Shown here: piece by piece, positions 1 to 7,533 of the stretch
Numbering within the stretch: position 1 is the first letter of the stretch
How the letters are laid out: each line of letters opens with the position of its first letter
NCBI RefSeq assembly: GCF_900096585.1
Contig: NZ_FMYH01000002.1
Coordinates: 269,997 to 333,996, forward strand
Direction: 5' to 3'
Origin: Sanguibacter gelidistatuariae
GTDB lineage: Bacteria; Actinomycetota; Actinomycetes; Actinomycetales; Cellulomonadaceae
Length of the DNA: 64,000 nucleotides
Made by a program: the position numbers and the translations under genes
Notes under the pieces: generated by a model
Database searches by the model: none
Seen by the model: the letters and a program-made list of their open reading frames with translations, nothing else
What the model was told of the DNA's origin: nothing

Positions 1-321
1 GCGGGATCTCAGTACACGTCGATCAAGCTCACTGAGCACCTCGCCCTAGCCGACATCCGCCCCTCCATCGGGACCGTGGGCGATGCCTATGACAACGCCC
101 TGGCCGAGACGATCAACGGGCTCTACAAGGCCGAATGCATCCGCACCACAGTCTTCCAGAGCGGCCCCTACAAGACCATCGCGGACGTCGAATACGCGAC
201 TGCCGGCTGGGTCGACTGGTACAACAACCGGCGCCTGCACGGGAGCCTGGGCCACGTCCCACCCATCGAGTACGAACACGTCCACTACGCTTCACTCACC
301 GAGCAGTTTCAACCCGCATAG
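1..321 (+). CDS. IS3-family transposase OrfB, C-terminal part (5' end outside window)
   Basis: The open frame runs in from the window edge and encodes the last 106 residues of an IS3-family DDE transposase (rve integrase core). It begins GSQYTSIKLTEHL, the stretch that follows the second catalytic aspartate in this family, and contains the DNALAETINGLYKAE block with the catalytic glutamate, then the usual WVDWYNNRRLHGSLG and P-IEYE tail. The visible part looks intact. It would catalyse strand transfer of its own element. OrfA and the N-terminal half of OrfB are not in the window. Confidence 0.88.
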   Translation, partial: AGSQYTSIKLTEHLALADIRPSIGTVGDAYDNALAETINGLYKAECIRTTVFQSGPYKTIADVEYATAGWVDWYNNRRLHGSLGHVPPIEYEHVHYASLTEQFQPA

Positions 322-348
322 AAGCGGCACGAAACCTGGGGCGCTTCA
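1..348 (+). mobile_element. Right end of an IS3-family insertion sequence
   Basis: The window opens inside an IS3-type transposase gene that ends at 321. About ten bases further on, 331-348 reads GAAACCTGGGGCGCTTCA, which ends in CA and has the form of a right terminal inverted repeat of actinobacterial IS3 elements. The left end lies outside the window, so the inverted-repeat match cannot be tested. The next bases (349 on) belong to a different transposase gene on the other strand, so 348/349 is taken as the insertion junction. The exact boundary is inferred from one end only. Confidence 0.65.
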
Positions 349-1170
349 CACCGACCCGAAGTGCGAGACCCGGTCGGCGGTGAGCGCAGCGACGGCGTTG
401 GTTCGCACGTGGTGCTCGCACGAGAACACGAACGGCACAGGCAGCGCCTGACCGGGCTGGGCTGGCCAGACGCGCTGGACGGCCGCGGTGACCGCCAGGT
501 TGTCGTCGGAGATCACGGTCGTCGGCGGCTTCGGTAGGTTCAGGCTCGTCAGGAGGGTGACCCAGTCTGAAGCTTGGGCCGTGTAGGAGGCGTGGATGCC
601 CCACGCGCGTGGCCTGGGGTCGGCGGCTCCGGGTCCGGGGTGGCCGTAGGCAATGAGGACCGCGAACTCAGGTCGGCGACGGTTCGTGCGCGCGTTGGTC
701 CACCAGAAGTCGGTCAAGTCGAGGACGAGGGTCTCGGGCCAGTCCGTCTCGGCGAGCGTCGCGATGACGATAGGAGCCCAGGCGTCGGTCCACTCCGAGA
801 CCAGATGCCCGGCGCCGGAGCCGAAGACGGGATCGCGGCCGGCCCCGACCCGCGCGCGGTTCGAAGCACGGACGTAGGAGGCACCGCCCCCGACCTGAAC
901 GAGCGCGTCCGCAACAAGTCGGAGCCGATGAAGGTAGTCGCGGCCGACGACGGGTCCGGTGTGGGCCACCAACGTCGAGTCGCACGAGTCGCATACGCCA
1001 TCGTGGTTGTGCTCGCGCGGGAGCGTAGGGGCGAAGCGATGCCGGGCACCGTCTGGCGCGATGCACGCGTAGAGCTACCGCTTCGCAGGACCACCGTAGG
1101 TACCAGCCTTGCGTACCGAGTACCCATCGTGCGACACGTGCCCTCGAGGACAGAGAGGCGGATTCAACAA
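349..1170 (-). pseudogene. Zinc-ribbon (MULE-like) transposase remnant, cut by the IS3 element and carrying an in-frame stop
   Basis: On the minus strand one frame reads CPRGHVSHDGYSVRKAGTYG, then a TAG stop at 1075-1077, then LYACIAPDGARHRFAPTLPR and CDSCDSTLVAHTGP, then a long open part from 972 down to 349. This is the layout of actinobacterial transposase-like proteins with an N-terminal zinc ribbon and a MULE/IS256-like catalytic core (note LVLDLTDFWW, ISDDN and CEHH). The C-terminal half is missing: coding stops at 349 and the apparent TGA at 346-348 is supplied by the IS3 end. Both the nonsense codon and the truncation argue for a dead gene. The 5' limit near 1170 (a TTG) is uncertain, and the family name rests on recalled pattern only. 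Confidence 0.7.
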
Positions 1171-1316
1171 CGACGGTCGCGGCACGACAGGCAGTCTACA
1201 TAAAGCCAACGCTATCTCATCGGGGGCGCTCGCCAACGTGACGATTGAAGCGGTTGACTCTCATTAACGCTCGATCGAAATGGTCGACGCTGCGCCCAAC
1301 TCAATATCGAGATCCC

Positions 1317-1345
1317 TTGTCGAATGGCCCCGAATTCGATAGACT
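1317..1345 (+). promoter_or_regulatory. Putative sigma-A type promoter of the HNH gene
   Basis: TTGTCG at 1317-1322 and TAGACT at 1340-1345 are separated by 17 bases and lie about 50 bases before the likely start codon of the HNH gene. The surrounding 1200-1400 stretch is clearly more A+T-rich than its flanks. This is pattern matching only. Confidence 0.4.
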
Positions 1346-1392
1346 GCGCAATAGGTGGTGAGGTATATATTTGCGAAGACGGGAGGCGTATC

Positions 1393-3108
1393 ATGAGGTC
1401 GATTAATCTATTCGATCGCGATCTCGCGCCCGCCGTCGAACGCCTTGAATATGGTCCCGGCATGTGGTGCGACGTGGTCGCCGGTTCGGCGGCCACCCTT
1501 GTCGAGGACCACTTCGAGGCTGCGTTCGAGGACCTTGTCCGCTCGAACTGGTCCGCCGCTCCTGAGGGACCGTCGTTCTGGACACATGGTGCTGAGGCGA
1601 CGAGGCCCGCGCTGGCCTCGTCCGCTGGTTCTTCCCCGGCGGCCGCGCGTGTCGCCCCTTCCGCCCCTTCCGCCCCTTCCGCCCCTTCCGCCCCTTCCGC
1701 CCCTTCCGCCCCTTCCGCTCCTGAGGTTTCGGACGTGCCGGAGGGGTTGTTGGCGCAGCTGGACCTGGTGGACGCGGTGACCGAGAAGATCGCCTCGACG
1801 GACCTGTCGGGGTTGGCGGGGTCGTTGGCGGCGGAGGTTTCCCAGCGGGTGCGCCGGGCGACCGACCGGTTGGCGGCGCAACGGTTGGTGTTGATCGGTC
1901 AGATCGAGGCCGAAGGGTCGTGGCGGGTGGAGACGATGCATTCCTTCAGTTCGTGGCTGGCCTGTTCGGAAGGGTTGTCGACGGCGTTGGCGAAGCGCAC
2001 CGTCGCGGCGGCGCGGGCGTTGCGTGACCACCTGCCCGCGACCGCGGCGGCCGCTTGTGCCGGGGAGATCACCGCTGAGCACGTGTCGCTCATGGTGAAG
2101 GCGACGGTCACGGAGACGTTGTGTGAGGTGCTGGCCACGCCGGTGACCAGTGATACCCCGGCGGGGCCGGTGTGCACGGGTGAGCAGATGCTCCTGGGGC
2201 ACGCCGGGGCGTTCAAGGTGGATGAGTTCGCCAAGCTCATCAAGAGTTTCACCGTGGTCAGTGATCCGCAGGCGCAGGAGAAGGCGTTCAAGGACGCGGT
2301 CGAGTGGGAGTTCCTGCAGATCTCCCCCACGATGGGTGGGATGCAGATCAGCGGGTTCGTCACGACCGAGCACGGCCAGGCCTTCAACGCCGCGCTCCGC
2401 GCAGTTGCTGGCGTGCCGGCCGCCGACGACCTGCGTCCGGCGGACCTGCGCAAGGTCGATTCCCTCGTGGACCTGGCCCATCTGGTCCTGGACGGCGGGA
2501 TCGCCGGCAAAGGCGCCAACGTCCGCCCGCACCTCTCGGTCCACATCACCTGGGAAGAGTTCAAGAACCTCCACGCCCACGCCCACGCCCACGCCACCGA
2601 CGGTGGCGGCGACGGCGACACGGACGGTTCTAGCTCCCAGACATGGTCACCAGAGGACGTGGAAGCCCGCCTTCTGGCCGGGTTCGCGACCTGGGAAGAC
2701 GGCACCGGCCCCATCCCCGACGCGGTCCTGCGACGCATCGCCTGCGACGGGGAGATCACCCGGATCATCTTCGGACCCGACTCCCAAATCCTCAACATCT
2801 CCCGGACGAAACGCACGTTCACGAAGGAACATCGCCGCGCCATCGTCGCCCGCGACCGACACTGCGTCTGGGAGGGGTGCGACGCCCCACCCCACGTCTG
2901 CGAGATCCACCACGCCATCCGCCACTGGGCCGACGGCGGAGAGACCACACCCTCCAACGGCGCACTCCTCTGCCGCCACCACCACCACCGGGTCGACGGC
3001 GAGAACATCGCCATGATCTACGACGACGGCTGGCACTTCGCCGCACCCGGCAGCTACCAACCGGGTAGCGACCAGGCCGGCCGCCGACCAGGTGCCCAAG
3101 CGACCTGA
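1393..3108 (+). CDS. DUF222 / HNH endonuclease domain protein (13E12 repeat-type)
   Basis: The 571-residue protein has the actinobacterial DUF222 helical domain followed by a C-terminal HNH nuclease motif: RDRHCVWEGC, then CEIHHAIRHWADGG, then NGALLCRHHHHRVD. Such genes occur in many copies in actinobacteria and are thought to be mobile or conflict-related nucleases; the true substrate is unknown. The start at 1393 is chosen because GGGAGGCG sits just upstream; an ATG at 1324 in the same frame overlaps the likely promoter. An Ala-Pro-Ser tract (seven perfect copies) links the N-terminal part to DUF222, and a short Ala-His run lies before the nuclease part. Confidence 0.85.
   Translation: MRSINLFDRDLAPAVERLEYGPGMWCDVVAGSAATLVEDHFEAAFEDLVRSNWSAAPEGPSFWTHGAEATRPALASSAGSSPAAARVAPSAPSAPSAPSAPSAPSAPSAPEVSDVPEGLLAQLDLVDAVTEKIASTDLSGLAGSLAAEVSQRVRRATDRLAAQRLVLIGQIEAEGSWRVETMHSFSSWLACSEGLSTALAKRTVAAARALRDHLPATAAAACAGEITAEHVSLMVKATVTETLCEVLATPVTSDTPAGPVCTGEQMLLGHAGAFKVDEFAKLIKSFTVVSDPQAQEKAFKDAVEWEFLQISPTMGGMQISGFVTTEHGQAFNAALRAVAGVPAADDLRPADLRKVDSLVDLAHLVLDGGIAGKGANVRPHLSVHITWEEFKNLHAHAHAHATDGGGDGDTDGSSSQTWSPEDVEARLLAGFATWEDGTGPIPDAVLRRIACDGEITRIIFGPDSQILNISRTKRTFTKEHRRAIVARDRHCVWEGCDAPPHVCEIHHAIRHWADGGETTPSNGALLCRHHHHRVDGENIAMIYDDGWHFAAPGSYQPGSDQAGRRPGAQAT
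1654..1716 (+). repeat. Seven perfect tandem copies of a 9-bp unit (Ala-Pro-Ser)
   Basis: GCCCCTTCC is repeated seven times without a single base change inside the HNH gene, followed by a degenerate GCTCCTGAG. It encodes (APS)7 in frame. Perfect identity at the DNA level suggests recent slippage, so copy number is likely to vary between strains. Confidence 0.97.
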
Positions 3109-3245
3109 CTCGGCCAGACCCGATCCGCCCGATCCTGAGCTCGGATCCTGACCTACGGGTAGCGGCACCTCCACGGCATCGGGTCCACAGCAAACGCTCA
3201 ACCGGCACCTGCGCGGGGCATATCTGCGCTGCATAGAACTGGGTG

Positions 3246-4250
3246 ATGAACTCATCCATCCAGCATCTCGACAAGCCCGGGCGCCCCGCGGGGCACCGCA
3301 GCCTGCGTCGACGCATCCTGTTCGGCGCGTTGGCCCTTCTGCTCGCCATCTTGCTGGCAGTGGGCTGGGCGCTCAACCGCTACGTCTTCGAGCACGTGGC
3401 CATCTCCGACGTCGCGGCCTACGAGGCCGCGCACTCCGTCGCAACTGTCGACGCCGACCCCGACGCCGCCAGCTCTACCGCCGCCTCGACCGACGCCGTC
3501 ACCACCGCGACTACCTACACCTCCGACCAAGCCGGCATCACCATCTCGACCGTGACGACCGGCACCGGCGATGCGACCGTCACGTACTACGTCGCCGACG
3601 TGACGCTCACCGATGCGACCACGTTGCGCTCGGCCTTTGCTCAGAATGCCTTCGGGCAGAACATCACTGAAGACACCTCCGACATCGCCGCGGACAACGA
3701 CGCTGTATTCGCCATCAACGGCGACTACTACGGCTTCCGCGATACCGGGATCGTCATCCGCAACGGGGTGGTCTACCGCGACGACGGGGCCCGCGAGGGG
3801 CTGGCCTTCTACCGCGACGGCACGGTCAAGGTCTATGACGAGACCGCCACCACCGCGACCGACCTGGTGGCCGCAGGGGTGTGGAACACGCTCTCCTTCG
3901 GGCCCGCCCTGCTCGCCGGCGGGCAGGTCGTCAGCGGGATCGACGACGTCGAGGTCGACACGAACATCGGCAACCACTCGATCCAGGGGGACCAGCCGCG
4001 CACCGCGATCGGCGTCGTCGACGACAACCACCTCGTCTTTGTCGTCGTCGACGGCCGCAGCCCCGGCTACAGCGCAGGCGTGTCGCTGACCGGCCTCGCC
4101 GAGATCATGCAGGGGCTGGGCGCCACGACCGCCTACAACCTCGACGGCGGCGGCTCCTCGACCATGTACTTCGACGGCGAGCTCGTCAACGACCCGCTCG
4201 GCAAGGGCCAGGAGCGTGGCACCTCCGACATCCTCTACATCGGGAGCTGA
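3246..4250 (+). CDS. Membrane-anchored phosphodiester glycosidase (NAGPA-domain) family protein
   Basis: The roughly 334-residue protein has a basic N-terminus, one hydrophobic segment at about residues 23-45, and then an extracytoplasmic domain. The domain has hallmarks of the phosphodiester glycosidase family (DUF2233, related to the mammalian uncovering enzyme NAGPA): AINGDYYGFRDTG, GPALLAGG, PRTAIGVVDDNHLVFVVVDG and NLDGGGSSTMYF. Bacterial members are linked to exopolysaccharide or teichoic-acid metabolism. A Thr/Ala/Asp-rich stretch links the anchor to the domain. GTG at 3243 is an equally possible start. The gene is followed nine bases later by the glycosyltransferase gene, so the two are probably co-transcribed. 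Confidence 0.85.
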   Translation: MNSSIQHLDKPGRPAGHRSLRRRILFGALALLLAILLAVGWALNRYVFEHVAISDVAAYEAAHSVATVDADPDAASSTAASTDAVTTATTYTSDQAGITISTVTTGTGDATVTYYVADVTLTDATTLRSAFAQNAFGQNITEDTSDIAADNDAVFAINGDYYGFRDTGIVIRNGVVYRDDGAREGLAFYRDGTVKVYDETATTATDLVAAGVWNTLSFGPALLAGGQVVSGIDDVEVDTNIGNHSIQGDQPRTAIGVVDDNHLVFVVVDGRSPGYSAGVSLTGLAEIMQGLGATTAYNLDGGGSSTMYFDGELVNDPLGKGQERGTSDILYIGS

Positions 4251-4259
4251 GGGGTCACC

Positions 4260-5369
4260 ATGATCGTCCTCATCCCCTCCTACGAACCCGACGCGCGCCT
4301 CGTCGACCTGGTCCGGGCCCTGCGCACGGCCGACGCCGGGCTCACCGTCCTCGTTGTCGACGACGGCTCTGGCCCGGCCTACCGCGCAGTGTTCGACGCC
4401 GCGCGCGCCTTGGGCGCCGAAGTCCTGACCCAGCCCAGGAACGTCGGCAAGGGACACGCGCTCAAGGCCGGCTTTGCCCACATCGAGGCCAACCACCCCG
4501 GAGCCGGTGTCGTGTGCGCCGACTGCGACGGGCAGCACAGCGTCGTCGACATTCTCCGGGTGGCGACCCGGGTGCGGGACTCACAAGCAGCGATGGTGCT
4601 CGGCGCCCGCCAGTTCAGCGGGAGCGTCCCAGCCCGCAGCCGCGCGGGCAACGCCATCACCCGGCGGATGTTCGCCCTCGCCACCGGCCACCGCCTCCAC
4701 GACACCCAGACCGGCCTGCGAGGCTACCCCGCGTCGGCGCTCGAGTGGTTGCAGACCGTGCCGGGGGACAGGTTCGAGTACGAGCTGAACCTCCTGCTCG
4801 AGGCGACATCCACCCACCGCGAGATCGAGGAGATCGCGATCGCGACGATCTACCTGGACGGAAACACCTCCTCCCACTTCCGCCCGGTCGCGGACTCGGT
4901 GCGGATCTACGCGCCGCTGCTGAAGTTCGTGGGCTCATCCCTCGCCGCCTTCACCGTGGACACCGTGGCGCTCCTCGTACTTCACGCGCTCACCGGATCG
5001 CTCCTGGTCTCCGTGCTCGGGGCGCGGGTCGTGAGCTCGGCGGTCAACTTCGCCATCAACCGGTCGTTCGTCTTCGACCACGGCAGGTCGCGGCGCCTGG
5101 GTGCGGCCGCGCTGCGCTATTACGCGCTGACGCTCGCCCTGCTGACCGCAAACCTGGCATCGCTCTGGGTGCTCACCGCGGCGGGGGTGCCGCTGCTCGG
5201 GGCGAAGGTGGCGACCGAGGCAGTCCTGTTCGTCGCGAGCTATCGCGTGCAGCGCGCCGTCGTCTTCGCCGCGCCGCACGCGCTTGCGGCGCCGACCGGA
5301 CCCACCTCCGTCTCGCCAGGCACGCCAGCCTCACAGGAATCTCACAAGCGACGGCGATCCCACGCATAG
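4260..5369 (+). CDS. Bifunctional glycosyltransferase family 2 / GtrA-like membrane protein
   Basis: Residues 1 to about 215 form a GT2 domain of the dolichyl-phosphate mannose synthase type: MIVLIPSYEP at the start, VVDDGS, NVGKGHALKAGF, the metal-binding CADCDGQH, and the TGLRGYP and FEYELNLL motifs. Residues from about 220 hold four hydrophobic segments of the GtrA family, including VVSSAVNFAINRSFVF. Such fusions make a polyprenyl-phosphate sugar and may flip it or pass it to a surface glycan. Its neighbours, a phosphodiester glycosidase and a polysaccharide-binding lipoprotein, fit a role in surface polysaccharide. The actual sugar is not known. Confidence 0.87.
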   Translation: MIVLIPSYEPDARLVDLVRALRTADAGLTVLVVDDGSGPAYRAVFDAARALGAEVLTQPRNVGKGHALKAGFAHIEANHPGAGVVCADCDGQHSVVDILRVATRVRDSQAAMVLGARQFSGSVPARSRAGNAITRRMFALATGHRLHDTQTGLRGYPASALEWLQTVPGDRFEYELNLLLEATSTHREIEEIAIATIYLDGNTSSHFRPVADSVRIYAPLLKFVGSSLAAFTVDTVALLVLHALTGSLLVSVLGARVVSSAVNFAINRSFVFDHGRSRRLGAAALRYYALTLALLTANLASLWVLTAAGVPLLGAKVATEAVLFVASYRVQRAVVFAAPHALAAPTGPTSVSPGTPASQESHKRRRSHA

Positions 5370-5420
5370 CCGTTCCGCGTAGACCTGACACATACAGTCA
5401 CCGACCTCTGGAGCAACACC

Positions 5421-7253
5421 ATGCGACGTCCGACCCGCACCGCCCTACTGGCCCCGGTCCTTGCCCTCGCGCTGCTGGCCGGCTGCGCCTCCGAGGAGGC
5501 TGGCAGCACCGGCACATCCACCACCAGCTCGACGACCAAGACCGAACAGGTTGCCGACGCCGCCGAGGCGACCAGCGACAACGCCGCCGACCACGACGAG
5601 GATGCCGACTACGTCTGGGACGCAGCCGACGAGGTGGCGGTCACACTGACCGGCGACTCCGCGACGTCCGCCAGCTCGGACGTCACGATCGACGGCTCGA
5701 CCGTGACGATCACTGCGGCCGGCACCTATCGGCTCTCCGGCACGCTGACCGACGGGCAGGTCGTCGTCGACTCCGCCGACGACGCCATCGTCCGGCTGAT
5801 CTTCGACGGCGTCGACCTGACCAGCTCGACGACCGCACCGATCGTGATCACCAACGCCGCGAAGGCGATGATCGTCCTGGCCGACGCCACGACCAACACC
5901 GTCTCGGACGCGAGCACCTACGTCTACCCCGACGCCGAGACCGACGAGCCGAACGCCGCGATCTTCTCCACGACCGACCTCACCATCACCGGCTCCGGCG
6001 CGCTCACGGTCGAGGGCAATGCCAACGACGCGATCACGAGCAAGGACGGCCTCGTCGTCTCCGGCGGGATCATCACGGTCACCGCGGCCGACGACGGCAT
6101 CCGCGGCAAGGACTACCTCGTCATCAAGGAACGCGAGTCCGCCCCGCAGATCACCGTGACCGCAGCCGGCGACGGCCTCAAGTCCGACAACGACGACGAC
6201 GCCACCAAGGGCTACGTCTCCGTCAGCGCCGGCGAGGTGACCGTCACCGCAGGCGACGACGGGATCCAGGCGCAGACCGATGTGATCGTCTCCGCCGGCA
6301 CCGTGACGGCCACCTCCGGCGGCGGCGTTGGCGCGACGATCTCCGAGGACGCCTCGGGCAAGGGCATCAAGGGCGACGTGAGCGTCGTCGTCACCGGCGG
6401 CGCGATCACGGTCCGCTCGGTCGACGACGCGGTCCACTCCAACGGCCTCGTCTCGATCTCTGGGGGCACGCTGACCCTCGCTGCGGGAGACGACGGCGTG
6501 CATGCCGACGCCGTCCTGACCATCACCGGCGGGACGGTCGACGTCACAGAGTCTTACGAAGGCCTCGAGGCAGCCCAGATCACGATCGACGCGGGCGACA
6601 TCCGGGTGGTCGCCTCCGACGACGGCATCAACGTCGCGGGCGGGACCGACTCCTCCGGGATGGGCGGCCCTGCCGGTGGCGGCGGCCAGGGTGGCGGCCC
6701 TGGTGGCGATGGGGGAGGCGCCCCCGGCGGCATGGGCGGCGAGGAAACCTTCACAGCCGACGCCGACTACTTCATGGCCATCTACGGCGGAACGATCGTC
6801 GTGGACGCGGGCGGCGACGGCCTCGACGCGAACGGGTCGATCGAGATCGCCGGCGGCACCGTCGTCGTCTCCGGCCCTACGGACAACGGGAACGGTGCGA
6901 TCGACGCAGACGGCGGGGTGCTCATGACCGGGGGCGTCCTCGTGGCCGCCGGCAGCGCCGGGATGGCAGTCTCGCCGGCCGCCTCCTCGCCGCAGGCCTC
7001 GGTCCTGGTGAGCTTCGACTCCGTCCAGAAAGCGGGGACGATCGTCCACCTGGTCGCCGCGGACGGCACCACGGTCGCATCCTTCGAGTCCTCCAAGGAC
7101 TTCCAGACGATCGTCGTCTCCACCCCGCAGATCATCAGCGGCCAGACGTACACGATTACCGTGGACGGCACGGTGACCGGCGACCTCGTCGGTGGGCTCT
7201 CGCTCACCGGGGACTCGACCGGCAGCCGGGAGGCCGGCTCGGTGACCGCGTGA
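5421..7253 (+). CDS. Lipoprotein with repetitive beta-helical carbohydrate-binding domain (DUF4353 / Cthe_2159-like)
   Basis: The 610-residue protein starts with a lipoprotein signal peptide ending LALLAGC (lipobox cysteine near residue 22). The mature part is built of recurring short beta-rich turns with DDGI, DDAI, GDGLK and GGTVDV motifs, typical of the carbohydrate-binding DUF4353 family whose prototype, Cthe_2159, is a calcium- and polygalacturonate-binding beta-helix. A Gly-rich low-complexity stretch lies at about residues 412-440, and a small beta domain follows at the C-terminus. The gene lies 51 bases behind the glycosyltransferase gene, so cell-surface glycan binding or assembly is likely. 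Catalytic activity cannot be judged from sequence. Confidence 0.82.
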   Translation: MRRPTRTALLAPVLALALLAGCASEEAGSTGTSTTSSTTKTEQVADAAEATSDNAADHDEDADYVWDAADEVAVTLTGDSATSASSDVTIDGSTVTITAAGTYRLSGTLTDGQVVVDSADDAIVRLIFDGVDLTSSTTAPIVITNAAKAMIVLADATTNTVSDASTYVYPDAETDEPNAAIFSTTDLTITGSGALTVEGNANDAITSKDGLVVSGGIITVTAADDGIRGKDYLVIKERESAPQITVTAAGDGLKSDNDDDATKGYVSVSAGEVTVTAGDDGIQAQTDVIVSAGTVTATSGGGVGATISEDASGKGIKGDVSVVVTGGAITVRSVDDAVHSNGLVSISGGTLTLAAGDDGVHADAVLTITGGTVDVTESYEGLEAAQITIDAGDIRVVASDDGINVAGGTDSSGMGGPAGGGGQGGGPGGDGGGAPGGMGGEETFTADADYFMAIYGGTIVVDAGGDGLDANGSIEIAGGTVVVSGPTDNGNGAIDADGGVLMTGGVLVAAGSAGMAVSPAASSPQASVLVSFDSVQKAGTIVHLVAADGTTVASFESSKDFQTIVVSTPQIISGQTYTITVDGTVTGDLVGGLSLTGDSTGSREAGSVTA

Positions 7254-7256
7254 GCC

Positions 7257-7533
7257 TATAGTGGGCTGTGCCCCAACGGGCCCCGACCTCAGGAGGTGAC
7301 GACCATGGACCCAGCGAGTAGCTATCCGCCTGACCCACCCATGGCGTCGGTGCTCCTCGGCTCGTCCCGAGCCTGAACCCGGTTCTGCCCTGCTCGCGCG
7401 GGGCACCCAGCAGTGCGCTGGCGCCTGACCGATCCCGTCCGTCACCGCGCCCGCGCGGCGGCTCCTCTCACCCGCGACCAGGGGGAGGGGAGCAAGTCGT
7501 TGTGCCCGGTGGCTGCCCGCACGAGGGAGCGCC
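7257..7533 (+). promoter_or_regulatory. mgtE leader region with a possible -10 box, a short ORF and several hairpins
   Basis: A TATAGT at 7257-7262 could be a -10 box, but no clear -35 is seen. The following leader holds a well-initiated 23-codon ORF (7305-7376). A GC-rich hairpin (GGCTCG, loop TCC, CGAGCC; 7359-7373) covers the last codons of that ORF. Further possible pairings follow at 7386-7413, for example TGCCC with GGGCA and CTGCT with AGCAG. No recognisable M-box was found. Magnesium-responsive control of mgtE is inferred from position. Confidence 0.45.
7305..7376 (+). CDS. Putative 23-residue proline-rich leader peptide of mgtE
   Basis: An ATG eight bases after a near-perfect Shine-Dalgarno (AGGAGGTGA) opens a 23-codon frame beginning MDPASSYPPDPPMASVL and ending in TGA at 7374-7376. 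The N-terminal D-P and P-P-D-P-P pattern resembles the acidic/proline stretch of the enterobacterial MgtL peptide, which makes ribosomes fall off under low magnesium and so switches on mgtA. The stop codon directly follows a GC-rich hairpin. Translation is strongly suggested by the ribosome site. A regulatory role is inference from its place before a magnesium transporter gene. Confidence 0.55.
   Translation: MDPASSYPPDPPMASVLLGSSRA

Noticed and set aside
3881-7261. Plus-strand 1126-codon frame spanning three genes
   Set aside because: Arg/His/Pro-rich translation in the wrong frame of the glycan cluster; no family features.
7257-7533. M-box magnesium riboswitch upstream of mgtE
   Set aside because: The conserved M-box core could not be found by eye; the leader ORF and GC hairpins explain the region better. 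A covariance search would settle it.
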